A DNA stretch of 64,000 nucleotides from Tsukamurella sp. TY48 (GCF_019656655.1 NZ_BPMV01000001.1:1364001-1428000); one strand, 5' to 3'. Shown: positions 9,065 through 17,184, counted from the first letter of the stretch. Notes: a model not told the origin generated them from the letters alone. Program-made: numbers and translations.

Positions 9065-10209
9065 TGACCGACCCCAAGAAGGGGCGCACGTCGCCGTCCG
9101 TCTTCCGGCCGTGGGGCGAGCCCGTCACCGAGGTTCCGCCGCACCTGTACGGGCGATGGAAGCGTGATCCGTTGCTGCGCTTCGCCAATGCCTTCTTCGG
9201 CACCACCATTCCCGCCTTCGCGCACCTGATGCGGCCGCGGCAGCTCGCCGAACCGGACACGTCGCGGCAGCTTCGGGTGATCGGCCGGGAGATCGTGGCG
9301 CACGACAAGGACGTGGTCGCCCTCACCTTCGAATCGGCCGACGGTACGCCGCTCCCCCGCTGGACGCCCGGCGCACACCTCGACCTCATGCTGCCGTCGG
9401 GCAGGATGCGCGAGTACTCCCTGTGCGGCGACCCCGCCGAACCGGACTCCTACCGCATCGCGGTGCGCCGCATCCCCAACGGCGGTGGCGGCTCCGTCGA
9501 GGTGCACGAGACGCTGCACCTCGGTGCCACCGTGACGGTGAAGGGCCCCCGCAACGGCATGCCGATGGCGGTGCCCGGACACGGTTCTCCCGCACAGCAT
9601 CTGCGCTTCGTGGCCGGCGGCATCGGCATCACGCCGATCCTGCCGATGATGATCGCCGCCGAGCGGCTCGGCCTCGACTGGTCGATGCTCTACACCGGCC
9701 GCTCGACCGACACGATCCCGTTCATCTCCGAAGTCGAGAAGTTCGGCGACAAGGTGGAGATCCGCACCGACGACGTGCACGGAATCCCCACCGCCGACAT
9801 CCTGATCGGCGACACCCCCGGCCCCACGGCGCTGTACTCCTGCGGCCCCATCCCCATGCTGGAGTCGCTGCGGGTCGGCCTCATCGGCCGCACCGACGTC
9901 GAGCTGCACTACGAGCGCTTCTCGGCGCCTCCGGTGGTCGACGGAAAGCCCTTCTCCACCACGCTCGCCGAGACCGACGAGACGATCGACGTGGCCGCCG
10001 ACGAGACGCTCCTCGCCGCCATCCTCAAGGTGCGCCCCGACGCCCCGTACTCCTGCAAGCAGGGCTTCTGCGGCACCTGCCGGGTGACGGTGACCGAGGG
10101 CACCGTCGACCATCGCGATCAGACCCTGACGCCCTTCGAGCGGGAGCAGGGACAGATGCTCACCTGCGTCTCCCGCGCCGCCGGCGATCACCTCACCATC
10201 AACCTCTAG
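9064..10209 (+). CDS. Ferredoxin reductase with C-terminal 2Fe-2S domain
   Basis: Flavin-dependent electron transfer protein of 381 residues in the phthalate dioxygenase reductase-like group. The order is a flavin/NAD(P)H oxidoreductase module (REYSLCGDP flavin motif near residue 118, GGIGITPILPM NAD-binding motif near 185, YSCGPIPML) and then a plant-type ferredoxin domain with CKQGFCGTCRV and a later Cys in QMLTCVSRA (Cys-X4-Cys-X2-Cys...Cys). It begins inside the stop codon of the PF10118 gene. It most likely passes electrons from NAD(P)H to that putative di-iron protein. Family certain, partner inferred. Confidence 0.9.
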   Translation: MTDPKKGRTSPSVFRPWGEPVTEVPPHLYGRWKRDPLLRFANAFFGTTIPAFAHLMRPRQLAEPDTSRQLRVIGREIVAHDKDVVALTFESADGTPLPRWTPGAHLDLMLPSGRMREYSLCGDPAEPDSYRIAVRRIPNGGGGSVEVHETLHLGATVTVKGPRNGMPMAVPGHGSPAQHLRFVAGGIGITPILPMMIAAERLGLDWSMLYTGRSTDTIPFISEVEKFGDKVEIRTDDVHGIPTADILIGDTPGPTALYSCGPIPMLESLRVGLIGRTDVELHYERFSAPPVVDGKPFSTTLAETDETIDVAADETLLAAILKVRPDAPYSCKQGFCGTCRVTVTEGTVDHRDQTLTPFEREQGQMLTCVSRAAGDHLTINL

Positions 10210-10218
10210 AAGGCATTC

Positions 10219-11115
10219 ATGACTGCACAGACCCGCTTCGACGTGCCCACGTCCGACGGTCTCACCCTCGCCGGATTCCGTTACGGCGAACATGATTCCG
10301 CGTTGCCCACAGTGGTCGCGATCCACGGCTACCCGGATAACCACCATGTGTGGGACGGTGTCGCCGACTCGCTGTCCGGTCGCGCGAACGTGTACACCTA
10401 CGACGTGCGCGGCGCGGGCGAGTCCGAGGCGCCCGCCGGCAAGGCCGGATACCGCTTCGATCGGCTGATCTCCGATGTCTCGAAGGTGATCGACGCGGTG
10501 CGCGAGCATTCCGGCGATCGCTCCAAGGTGCACCTGCTGGGCCACGACTGGGGCTCGATCCAGGGCTGGCACGCGGTGGTCGACCCGGCGGTGGCCGACA
10601 AGACCGCGAGCTACACCTCGATCTCCGGCCCGAACCTCAACCACGCCGGCGAGTACCTGCAGGGCGCCCGCCGCCCCGCGGATCTGCCCGCCCGGCTGCG
10701 CCAGGCCGCCGGATCGACCTACATCCCGTTCTTCCTCGCCCCCGGTCTCGCGGATGCCCTGTACCGGCGCGGCTGGGGACAGAAACTGATCGAGACCCTG
10801 GAGAAGCGCGGCACCGGCGGCCGCACCGCCGAGGGCTACACGCGCACCGACCGCGACTTCACCAACGGCCTGAACCTGTACCGCGCCAACATGCCCGGCC
10901 CGTTCCTCAAGCCGGCCGCGGCCGACACCACCGTGCCGGTGCAGGTGGTCACCCCCGAGGGCGATCTGTTCGTGACGCCGCCGCTGCAGCTGGCCGGCCT
11001 GGAGCACTCGCCGAAGTCGCGGCACGTCTCGGTGCCCGGCGGGCATTGGGTGGTGGCGCAGAACCCCGCCCCCGTGGCCGATGTCACCGCCGAGTGGATC
11101 GAGGCCAACCGATGA
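10219..11115 (+). CDS. Alpha/beta hydrolase, epoxide-hydrolase-like
   Basis: Cytosolic alpha/beta-hydrolase of 298 residues. HGYPDNHHVW supplies the oxyanion-hole HG motif. The nucleophile elbow is GHDWGS, with Asp as nucleophile and the Trp typical of epoxide hydrolases and haloalkane dehalogenases. The catalytic His is probably in VPGGHWVVAQ near the C-terminus. It follows the ferredoxin reductase by nine bases and overlaps the next hydrolase by ATGA. A role in opening an epoxide made by the upstream oxidase would fit the operon but is speculation. Confidence 0.8.
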   Translation: MTAQTRFDVPTSDGLTLAGFRYGEHDSALPTVVAIHGYPDNHHVWDGVADSLSGRANVYTYDVRGAGESEAPAGKAGYRFDRLISDVSKVIDAVREHSGDRSKVHLLGHDWGSIQGWHAVVDPAVADKTASYTSISGPNLNHAGEYLQGARRPADLPARLRQAAGSTYIPFFLAPGLADALYRRGWGQKLIETLEKRGTGGRTAEGYTRTDRDFTNGLNLYRANMPGPFLKPAAADTTVPVQVVTPEGDLFVTPPLQLAGLEHSPKSRHVSVPGGHWVVAQNPAPVADVTAEWIEANR

Positions 11116-11984
11116 TCTCGACCATCTCCGTCAACGGCCGATGGGCGCGCGTGCGCGTCGAGGGCGACGAGTCCAAGCCCACCGTCCTGCTGCTGCACGG
11201 CATCACCCGCAGCCTGGACGACTGGGATCCGCAGTTCGAGGCCCTGTCCGGCGAGTTCCGGCTCGTCGCACTGGATCTGCCCGGCTACGGCTGGTCCGCC
11301 CCGCATCCCGAGGGTGCCGGACTGGAGGCCCTGGCCCGCGGCGTCGGCGAGACCCTGGACGCCCTGGGGGTCACCGGCCCTGTTCACGTGGTGGGCAATT
11401 CGTTGGGCGGCGCGGTCACGATGACGCTGCTCACGCAACGCCCGGAGCAGGTCGCGACGATGACGCTGGTCGACTCCGCCGGTTTCGGTAAAGAGGTGAC
11501 GCCGCTGCTGCGTCTGCTCGGCCTGCCGGTGATCGGCAAGCTCATGGCCACCGTTCCGAGCCGGCTGTCCGCGATCATCCAGGAGCGACTGATCTTCGCG
11601 GACAAGTCCTTCGCGACTCGCGCGCGGATCGATCACGCGATGGCCATCGCCCGGGAGACCGACGCCGGGCTCACCACCTGGCGCACCGCCGACACTCTCG
11701 GTTCCGTGTTGGGCGGCGTGAAGCAGGAGTGGCGCGACGCCCTCCAGACCGCGATCGCGAAGACCCCGCGGCCCACTCTGATCGTGTGGGGCGACCGGGA
11801 CCAGATCCTGCCGCCCGCGCACCTGGACGCCGCCCGCGCCCTGATCCCGCACTCCGAGGGACACCTGATCCCCGGCGTCGGTCACATGCCGCAGCTCGAA
11901 TGCGCGCCCGAGTTCGACGCGCTGCTCACCGAGTTCCTCGCCCGGAACGCGACCCCCGAGCTACGGCGAGCAGCTTCGCAGTAG
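11112..11984 (+). CDS. Alpha/beta hydrolase (serine nucleophile)
   Basis: Second alpha/beta hydrolase of the operon, 290 residues. It has HGITRSLDDWDPQ as oxyanion loop, GNSLGG as serine nucleophile elbow, IVWGDRDQILP with the catalytic acid, and GVGHMPQLECAPEF with the catalytic His. This is a standard esterase/lipase-like or C-C hydrolase triad. ATG 11112 overlaps the stop codon of the preceding gene. The last 59 bases overlap, tail to tail, the 3' end of the CrtB-like gene on the opposite strand, leaving no terminator between them. The substrate is unknown. Confidence 0.8.
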   Translation: MISTISVNGRWARVRVEGDESKPTVLLLHGITRSLDDWDPQFEALSGEFRLVALDLPGYGWSAPHPEGAGLEALARGVGETLDALGVTGPVHVVGNSLGGAVTMTLLTQRPEQVATMTLVDSAGFGKEVTPLLRLLGLPVIGKLMATVPSRLSAIIQERLIFADKSFATRARIDHAMAIARETDAGLTTWRTADTLGSVLGGVKQEWRDALQTAIAKTPRPTLIVWGDRDQILPPAHLDAARALIPHSEGHLIPGVGHMPQLECAPEFDALLTEFLARNATPELRRAASQ

Positions 11985-12753
11985 CCGGGACCCGGATGCG
12001 GCCGGCCCGGGCACCGTCGAGCCCGGCTGCCTCCAGGCGGCGCAGCAGAGCGACATAGAGATCGGCGGCGGCGCGCACACCGCGCTGGACGTCTCGCGGG
12101 AGCCGGTCGATGCCCCGTCGGGCCTGCTCCAGATCGGTGCGGGCGTCGGCGAGGGCCTCGGCGTACGCCTGCGCTGTGAGCTCGGGGAGGTAGGCACGGC
12201 CGAGGCGCAGCTCGTCATCAGTGAGATCGCGCAGGAAGTTGACCTTCTGGAAGCCCGCGCCGAGCCGTCGGGCGTCGGGAGCGAGCGCCTCGTAGTCCGA
12301 CGGTGCCACCCCGTGCAGGTAGGCGCGCAGGCACATCAGCCCCACCACCTCGGCGGAGCCGTGGATGTACTCGGCCAGGGACTCCGCGGTATGCGGCGCG
12401 GGCGTGAGATCCGCACGCATCGAGGCGAAGAAGGGCCGGGTGAGCTCGGTCCCGAATCCGGTTGTGCGGGCGGTGTTCGCGAAGGCGTGCACCACGAGAT
12501 CGGTGCTGAATCCGGTCTGCATCGCGCGTTCGGTGGCGAACTCCAGGCCGTCGAGATGGGCCCTCGGATCCACGGCGCAGGCGCCGTCGACCACTTCGTC
12601 GGCCACGCGCACCAGGCCGTAGATCGAGGTGATGTGCGGCCGCACCCGACGCGGCATCATCCTGCTGGCCATCGAGAACGAGGTCGAGTACTGGCGGATC
12701 ACGACCGCGGAGGCCGCGACGGCCGCCGCCGTGTACCGCTCGGTGGGATCCAT
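11926..12753 (-). CDS. Phytoene/squalene synthase family protein (CrtB-like)
   Basis: Trans-isoprenyl diphosphate synthase of 275 residues, expected to condense two geranylgeranyl diphosphates into phytoene. The first Asp-rich motif is VADEVVDGA (residues about 50-58). The second region is FQKVNFLRDLTDDELRLGRAYLP, with the NxxRD motif characteristic of phytoene synthases. ATG 12753 starts MDPTERYTAAA. Upstream in-frame codons only add a basic stretch. It is convergent with, and overlaps, the alpha/beta hydrolase gene. The CrtI-like desaturase about 6 kb away is a plausible pathway partner. Confidence 0.85.
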   Translation of the reverse strand: MDPTERYTAAAVAASAVVIRQYSTSFSMASRMMPRRVRPHITSIYGLVRVADEVVDGACAVDPRAHLDGLEFATERAMQTGFSTDLVVHAFANTARTTGFGTELTRPFFASMRADLTPAPHTAESLAEYIHGSAEVVGLMCLRAYLHGVAPSDYEALAPDARRLGAGFQKVNFLRDLTDDELRLGRAYLPELTAQAYAEALADARTDLEQARRGIDRLPRDVQRGVRAAADLYVALLRRLEAAGLDGARAGRIRVPATAKLLAVARGSRSGRGTR

Positions 12754-12824
12754 GTCCCCGATTCTCCCCGACGGCCGCCGACGTCCACCCATGGCCTGTC
12801 GGACCCGACCGATACGGTGGAGGC

Positions 12825-13691
12825 ATGCGCGTCGCCACCTGGAATGTGAACTCGGTCAAGCAGCGGCACGGCCGGCTGCTGGAATGGCTGGACTCGCGGC
12901 AGCCCGATGTGGTGTGCCTGCAGGAGCTCAAGCTGACCGACGACGTCTTCGGCACGCTGATCGGGCCCGATCTCACCGAGCGCGGCTACGAGTTCGCCAC
13001 CGCCGGCCAGCCGCAGTGGAACGGCTCGGCCGTGTTGTCGCGGGTGGGGCTCGACGATGTGGTGGTCGGCATCCCCGGGGCGCCCGCGTTCGACGGCATC
13101 GTGGAGGGGCGGGCGATCTCGGCGGTGTGCAACGGGATTCGAGTGCACTCGCTGTACACGCCCAACGGCCGCGAGATCGATTCCGACCACTACCTGTACA
13201 AGCTGGAATGGCTGGCGGCGCTGCGGGATCAGGTCGAGGCCGATTCGGTGCCGCAGCTCGTGTGCGGCGATATGAACATCGCACCCACCGACGAGGACGT
13301 CTTCGATCCGGCCGCGTTCGTGGGGCACACGCACGTGACCGCGCCCGAACGGGACGCGCTGCGGTCCCTGGAGGCCCTCGGGCTCCGTGACGTGGTGCGC
13401 GAGCACTGGCCCACCGAGCAGGTGTTCTCGTACTGGGACTACCGGGCCGGCATGTTCAACAAGAACCTCGGCATGCGGATCGACCTGATCCTCGCGAGCG
13501 GCTCGGTCGCCGACCGCACGGCCGCCGCGTGGGTCGACCGACAGGCACGCAAGGGCAAGGGCCCCAGCGACCACGCACCCGTGATCCTGGACCTGGACAC
13601 CGCTCCCGACGGTGACGTCGGCCCGATGGTGCCGCCACCGTCGGCCGGGCGCGTGTCACCCAGGGGCGCGAAGCTGCCCCAGCAGAAATAG
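12825..13691 (+). CDS. xth: Exodeoxyribonuclease III
   Basis: AP endonuclease/3'-5' exonuclease of base excision repair, 288 residues. It starts MRVATWNVNSVKQR, with the first Asn of the EEP family, and has VVCLQELKLTDD with the metal-ligand Glu. HSLYTPNGREIDSDHY and LVCGDMNIAPTDEDVF follow, carrying the Asp and Asn of the active site. The C-terminal KGPSDHAPVILDLD contains the catalytic Asp-His pair. Length and motif order match bacterial ExoIII. A short Ser/Pro tail with basic residues follows the domain. It is divergent from the CrtB-like gene. Confidence 0.93.
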   Translation: MRVATWNVNSVKQRHGRLLEWLDSRQPDVVCLQELKLTDDVFGTLIGPDLTERGYEFATAGQPQWNGSAVLSRVGLDDVVVGIPGAPAFDGIVEGRAISAVCNGIRVHSLYTPNGREIDSDHYLYKLEWLAALRDQVEADSVPQLVCGDMNIAPTDEDVFDPAAFVGHTHVTAPERDALRSLEALGLRDVVREHWPTEQVFSYWDYRAGMFNKNLGMRIDLILASGSVADRTAAAWVDRQARKGKGPSDHAPVILDLDTAPDGDVGPMVPPPSAGRVSPRGAKLPQQK

Positions 13692-13738
13692 CCTTCCTCC
13701 CGCCGCTCGCCGGCATCCGCGGAGTCGATATTCATACC

Positions 13739-13975
13739 GTGATCGCCCTCGAGTCCGTGAACCACATCGAGCACTACAGCCTCCTCCGGGAGCGCCGCCC
13801 CGACGGCCGCTACGGGCGCTCCGGGCCGCAGCACAGCTGGAACAGCACGCTGCCGGTCACGGGCCTGGCGACGTTCCACCTCCAACGCCACAGCGATCAC
13901 CACACCCACCCCGGCCGGCGGTATCAACTCCTGCGCATCGACGAGCATGCACCCGAACTTCCCGGCGGATATGGT
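13739..13975 (+). pseudogene. alkB: Remnant of alkane 1-monooxygenase (AlkB), C-terminal fragment
   Basis: About 79 codons clearly match the C-terminal third of membrane alkane hydroxylases. ESVNHIEHYSLLRER corresponds to the conserved NYxEHYGLLRQ block, then comes HSWNS, then LQRHSDHHTHPGRRYQLLR (the last histidine box), and APELPGGYG. The part with the first transmembrane helices and the HELGHK and EHNRGHH boxes is absent. After GGYG the frame runs on to 14077 in unrelated sequence instead of the FPPLW region. With two of three iron-binding histidine clusters missing it cannot be active. It lies between exonuclease III and the latex clearing protein gene, suggesting a deletion event there. 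Confidence 0.85.
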
Positions 13976-14122
13976 CCACAGCCTTGTGGGCAGTTCCCTA
14001 AGCTAGCCTTAGCATTTGAAGTTGCATCAGTCGGCCAACCCTCTCTAATGTCCGGGGCATCGTTTTCGCACCGCTGACGCGTCAGCGAATCCACGCGGAT
14101 CGATTCGGGAGGCGGGACGGGC

Positions 14123-15355
14123 GTGAACGAACTCAAACGACGTGACGTGATCAAGGCGGTCGGCATCGTCGGGACCGCCGGTGCCGCCGCCGCACTGGGT
14201 GCCGGGCCGGCGCTCGCTGCGCCGGACACGGCGCCGTCGTCGGCGGCGCTGGGCAGTGGCATCGGACCGGATCCGAGGCACCTCTGGGACGCCGAAGGCG
14301 ATCCCCTGATGGCGGCCGTGCTCGAACGCGGAGACGCCGAGCGGGTCAACCGCGTCCTGGCCGAGTGGACCACCAACGGCCAGCCGATACCCGCCGGGCT
14401 CCCCGCCGATGTTCGTGAATTCATCGAGCATGCAAGGAAACTGCCCGACTGGCTCGATCCCGACCGGATGCGCGGGGCCGACAGTTTCTATCAGAAGCGC
14501 AGCTTCTATCTGTCCACGATCATCGGCTTCTCGGGCGGGCTGATGATGTCGGTGATCCCGCGGGAATCACGCGCCGTGTATTGGTCCAAGGGCGGCTCGA
14601 ACATGAAGGTGCGGATCGCCAAGACCTACAAGCTGGTCTACGACTCGATCGCCGTGGGTGCCTACGGGCCCAACGGGAGGATGATCGTGACCGCGGTCAA
14701 GACCCGCATGACGCACGGCGCGGTGCGCCATCTGCTGCCGCAATCCCCGCATTGGCGCCGCGTCGCCACCGAGACCAAGCCGATCTCCCAGGCCGACATG
14801 ATGGTCACCTGGCACAGCCTGGCCACCATGGGCATGCGGGTGATGTCGAACTGGGGAATCCGCCTGCCGGAGGACGAGCGGTCCGGGCTGCTGCACTCGT
14901 GGCAGCTGCACGGCCACATGCTCGGCATCGGCGACGCCTACATCCCCGCGACCTGGGATCAGGCCGAGGCCCTGGCGCAGCAGAACCTCGACCCGATCAT
15001 GGGCCCGACCCGCGAGGGCGTGAAGCTCGCGAACATGCTCGTGGACCTGGGTCGCGACATCGACGGACGCGTCCTGTCCCGCCCGGTCCTCGAGGCCTTC
15101 ACTCGATACTCCCTGGGCGACAAGCTCACCGACTGGATGGAGCTGCCGCGGCAACCCTTCTGGGAGGGCCTGCTGGCCGCGACGTGGCCGCTCTACGTGG
15201 GGATCCGCGAGGGAGCCTTGGAGCGGAACGCGTTGCCGCCGGAGCTCTATCACCAGATGGACGAGCTGGCGAAGTCGCTGGAGCTCGCCTACCTGGGCGA
15301 GTTCCGTCCGGTGAACATCACCATCCCGACCACGAACAATCCGAACTACCGCTGA
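14123..15355 (+). CDS. lcp: Latex clearing protein (rubber oxygenase, Lcp-type)
   Basis: Secreted b-type haem dioxygenase of the DUF2236/Lcp family that cleaves poly(cis-1,4-isoprene) to oligo-isoprenoid aldehyde-ketones. The 410-residue length fits Lcp. The N-terminus, RRDVIKAVGIVGTAGAAAAL, followed by AGPALAAP, is a Tat-type signal peptide. The core has KTRMTHGAVRHLLPQSPHW and, downstream, ISQADMMVTWHSLATMG, which contain the Arg, Thr and His positions known to matter in Lcp of Streptomyces K30 (Arg164, Thr168, His198). GTG 14123 has GGGAGGCGG upstream. It is not linked to other obvious rubber genes. General DUF2236 oxygenases are the alternative, but the motif match is strong. Confidence 0.85.
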   Translation: MNELKRRDVIKAVGIVGTAGAAAALGAGPALAAPDTAPSSAALGSGIGPDPRHLWDAEGDPLMAAVLERGDAERVNRVLAEWTTNGQPIPAGLPADVREFIEHARKLPDWLDPDRMRGADSFYQKRSFYLSTIIGFSGGLMMSVIPRESRAVYWSKGGSNMKVRIAKTYKLVYDSIAVGAYGPNGRMIVTAVKTRMTHGAVRHLLPQSPHWRRVATETKPISQADMMVTWHSLATMGMRVMSNWGIRLPEDERSGLLHSWQLHGHMLGIGDAYIPATWDQAEALAQQNLDPIMGPTREGVKLANMLVDLGRDIDGRVLSRPVLEAFTRYSLGDKLTDWMELPRQPFWEGLLAATWPLYVGIREGALERNALPPELYHQMDELAKSLELAYLGEFRPVNITIPTTNNPNYR

Positions 15356-15850
15356 TCAGTCCTCGGTACTGAGCACCTCGGCGACGAAACCGGTGACGCG
15401 GCGGCGCAATTCGGCGAGGTTCTCCTCACGGATCAGGTCGAGATCGGTGCCCTTGTGGAAGGCCGGCGGAAGCTTCCGGGCATTCGCGGCGCAGCTGAAG
15501 TCCTCGCACACCATGACGCCGATCGTGTCTCCCTTGCGGCCGGCCGGCCCGCCCCGCCGGACGGTGAACAGGACCGCCTGGCTGGTGATGTTGACGTCGC
15601 GGCACCAGGTGCACATCACCTTCGCCTTGGGCTTACCCTCGGCGCGGGTGAACAGGAGCGTCACCTGGCCCTCCGGCATGGGAACCGAGACGTAGGCGCG
15701 GCGCGGCATCTTCCTGTCGTTCCACCCCAGGAACTCGAGCCGGTCGAAGCGGATGTCGTCGAAGTCCTGCGGGAAGGTGACGCGCTTGACCTCGCTCTTG
15801 GTGGCGCCACGGAAGGAATCGAGGATCTGCTGCTGAGTGAGTGCGTGCAT
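15356..15850 (-). CDS. FBP-domain (FusB-like C-terminal zinc finger) protein
   Basis: 164-residue protein of the FBP C-terminal treble-clef zinc-finger family, related to the C-terminal domain of FusB/FusC, which bind elongation factor G and give fusidic acid resistance in staphylococci. Zinc ligands are visible as CTWC (in KVMCTWCRDVN) and, about 35 residues later, CEDFSC. The LLFTRAEGKPK segment is typical of the family. ATG 15850 begins MHALTQQQIL. The gene ends one base after the stop of lcp on the other strand. Association with EF-G or ribosomes is inferred from homology. Resistance is not shown. The 15851-16080 spacer shows no gene. Confidence 0.8.
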   Translation of the reverse strand: MHALTQQQILDSFRGATKSEVKRVTFPQDFDDIRFDRLEFLGWNDRKMPRRAYVSVPMPEGQVTLLFTRAEGKPKAKVMCTWCRDVNITSQAVLFTVRRGGPAGRKGDTIGVMVCEDFSCAANARKLPPAFHKGTDLDLIREENLAELRRRVTGFVAEVLSTED

Positions 15851-16080
15851 GGTTGAACCTTTTCTGGAACCCCGGATCACGACGATCGGGGTGAAGAGTG
15901 TGTGGGCAGAGCGGCACAGCCGGTCCAGCGGATCGGCTGCGGGGCGTGGTCATCTGCCGTGGCGCACAGCGCCGGACACTCCTCCTCGGTTCACGCCGGC
16001 CACTCTACCCGCGACGCCCTTCGAACTTCGACATGATTTCGCGGGCGGCGTCCACGAGAGCCCACAACGGCGTCGACCTT

Positions 16081-16602
16081 CTACGCGAACCGCGCCGCCA
16101 GCCGGTGCCAGGTCTCATCCGGAGCGGCCCCCGTGGGAAAGCGGCCATCGATCTCCAGGATCGCCATGCCGTGCGCCGACGCCCACAGCGCCTGAGCCGC
16201 GTGCGCGTCACCGGTCACCTCGAAGAAGGGTGCACCGGACCATTCCTCAAGGCCGTCCGGGAGCGACCTTCGGTCGAGCGGTCCCACCGTGGCCAGGCGA
16301 TAGAGGTTCGGATTGGCGCGAGCGACCGCCCGATAACGCCGCAAGAGCTCGGCGACATCCGTCGTGGGGCGTAGCGCAGCACCGGATTCCGCGAGTGCGA
16401 CCGCGACCAGCGCCGTCTTGACGGCGTCCTTGCTGGCGAAGTGCTTGTACAGCGACGGTGCGCGGATCCCGACCTCGTCGGCGAGTGCCCGCATCGTGAC
16501 AGCGTCCCAGCCCTCGCGTTCCAATAGCCCCCGCGCCGCTGCCACGATCTGCCGCGCGCGTGGGCCGAGCGCACGCAGCGGATCGAGGTCGTCGGGGGTC
16601 AC
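16081..16602 (-). CDS. TetR-family transcriptional regulator
   Basis: 173-residue TetR regulator. The DNA-binding domain is clear: ARQIVAAARGLLEREGWDAVTMRALADEVGIRAPSLYKHFASKDAVKTAL (residues about 15-64, shown here only to place the helix-turn-helix). A TetR_C_33-like ligand domain follows, with ALWASAHGMAILEIDGRFP. The start codon overlaps the stop of the upstream SRPBCC gene (ATGA), so both are one transcript. Tandem inverted repeats immediately upstream of that transcript are the likely autoregulatory sites. Confidence 0.9.
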   Translation of the reverse strand: MTPDDLDPLRALGPRARQIVAAARGLLEREGWDAVTMRALADEVGIRAPSLYKHFASKDAVKTALVAVALAESGAALRPTTDVAELLRRYRAVARANPNLYRLATVGPLDRRSLPDGLEEWSGAPFFEVTGDAHAAQALWASAHGMAILEIDGRFPTGAAPDETWHRLAARFA

Positions 16603-17093
16603 CGGCCGATCGTAACCAGCACCCGGTCGCGGAGCGCAGCGTTGGACTCGGCGAATGCATCGCCGACATCGATCGCGGCGCCGGCCACCGGGACCAGCAC
16701 ACCGCGGAACCGCTCCCCCTGCGTGAGCCAGGTGCCCGTCGCGGTGGCCTCCAGTCGGAAGTAGTGCTCGCCGTCCATCAGTCCGGGGATCAGCACCCGC
16801 CCCACCCAGCGGAACTCGCGAGCCGGCTCAGCGGCGAGCACCGTCGGCGAGAAGCTCATCGCGCTGCCGTTGTTCACCACCTGCACCTCGTTCAGCCGGT
16901 TCCCCACCGCCGGTGTTCCGTCGATCCTTCGGACCATGGGGTTCCAGTCGGGATACGCATCGAAGTCCATCAGTACCCGCCAGACCGTCTCCGGCGGCGC
17001 CGCGATCTCGATCGACCGTTCGTCCACCTTCTCGCGGTACATCAACGCGCCGATCAGCGCGATCGTTGCTGCGATTCCCACTGTCCATTTCAC
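16599..17093 (-). CDS. Membrane-anchored SRPBCC-family protein
   Basis: 164-residue polyketide-cyclase/SRPBCC-type protein. Residues about 3-18 (WTVGIAATIALIGALM) form a single N-terminal membrane anchor or signal. The SRPBCC core follows with SIEIAAPPETVWRVLMDFDAYPDWNP, the classic Bet v 1-like start, and a C-terminal helix DVGDAFAESNAALRDRV. It is translationally coupled to the TetR gene behind it. Two operators lie 12 and 37 bases upstream of its ATG. A ligand-binding or transport function at the membrane is likely, but the ligand is unknown. Confidence 0.85.
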   Translation of the reverse strand: MKWTVGIAATIALIGALMYREKVDERSIEIAAPPETVWRVLMDFDAYPDWNPMVRRIDGTPAVGNRLNEVQVVNNGSAMSFSPTVLAAEPAREFRWVGRVLIPGLMDGEHYFRLEATATGTWLTQGERFRGVLVPVAGAAIDVGDAFAESNAALRDRVLVTIGR

Positions 17094-17104
17094 GGCGACC
17101 TCCG

Positions 17105-17144
17105 GCTAACGTTGTTAGCATCACGGTAGGCGAACATTGTTAGC
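17105..17144 (-). promoter_or_regulatory. Tandem operators of the SRPBCC-TetR operon
   Basis: Two inverted repeats with the same 6-3-6 layout. GCTAAC-GTT-GTTAGC at 17105-17119 is perfect, and GCGAAC-ATT-GTTAGC at 17130-17144 has one mismatch. Their centres are 25 bases apart. They lie directly upstream of the SRPBCC start codon and are the obvious binding sites for the TetR protein encoded by the second gene. Confidence 0.75.
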
Positions 17145-17184
17145 CGCGCAAGGCCGAGCGTCTTCGTCGCCACATCGATTGCGA

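Noticed and set aside
13992-14018. Possible IdeR/DtxR iron box (CTAAGCTAGCCTTAG) upstream of lcp
   Set aside because: The dyad is imperfect and the spacing does not fit the 19-bp TTAGGTTAG-type consensus; too few matching positions to claim iron control.
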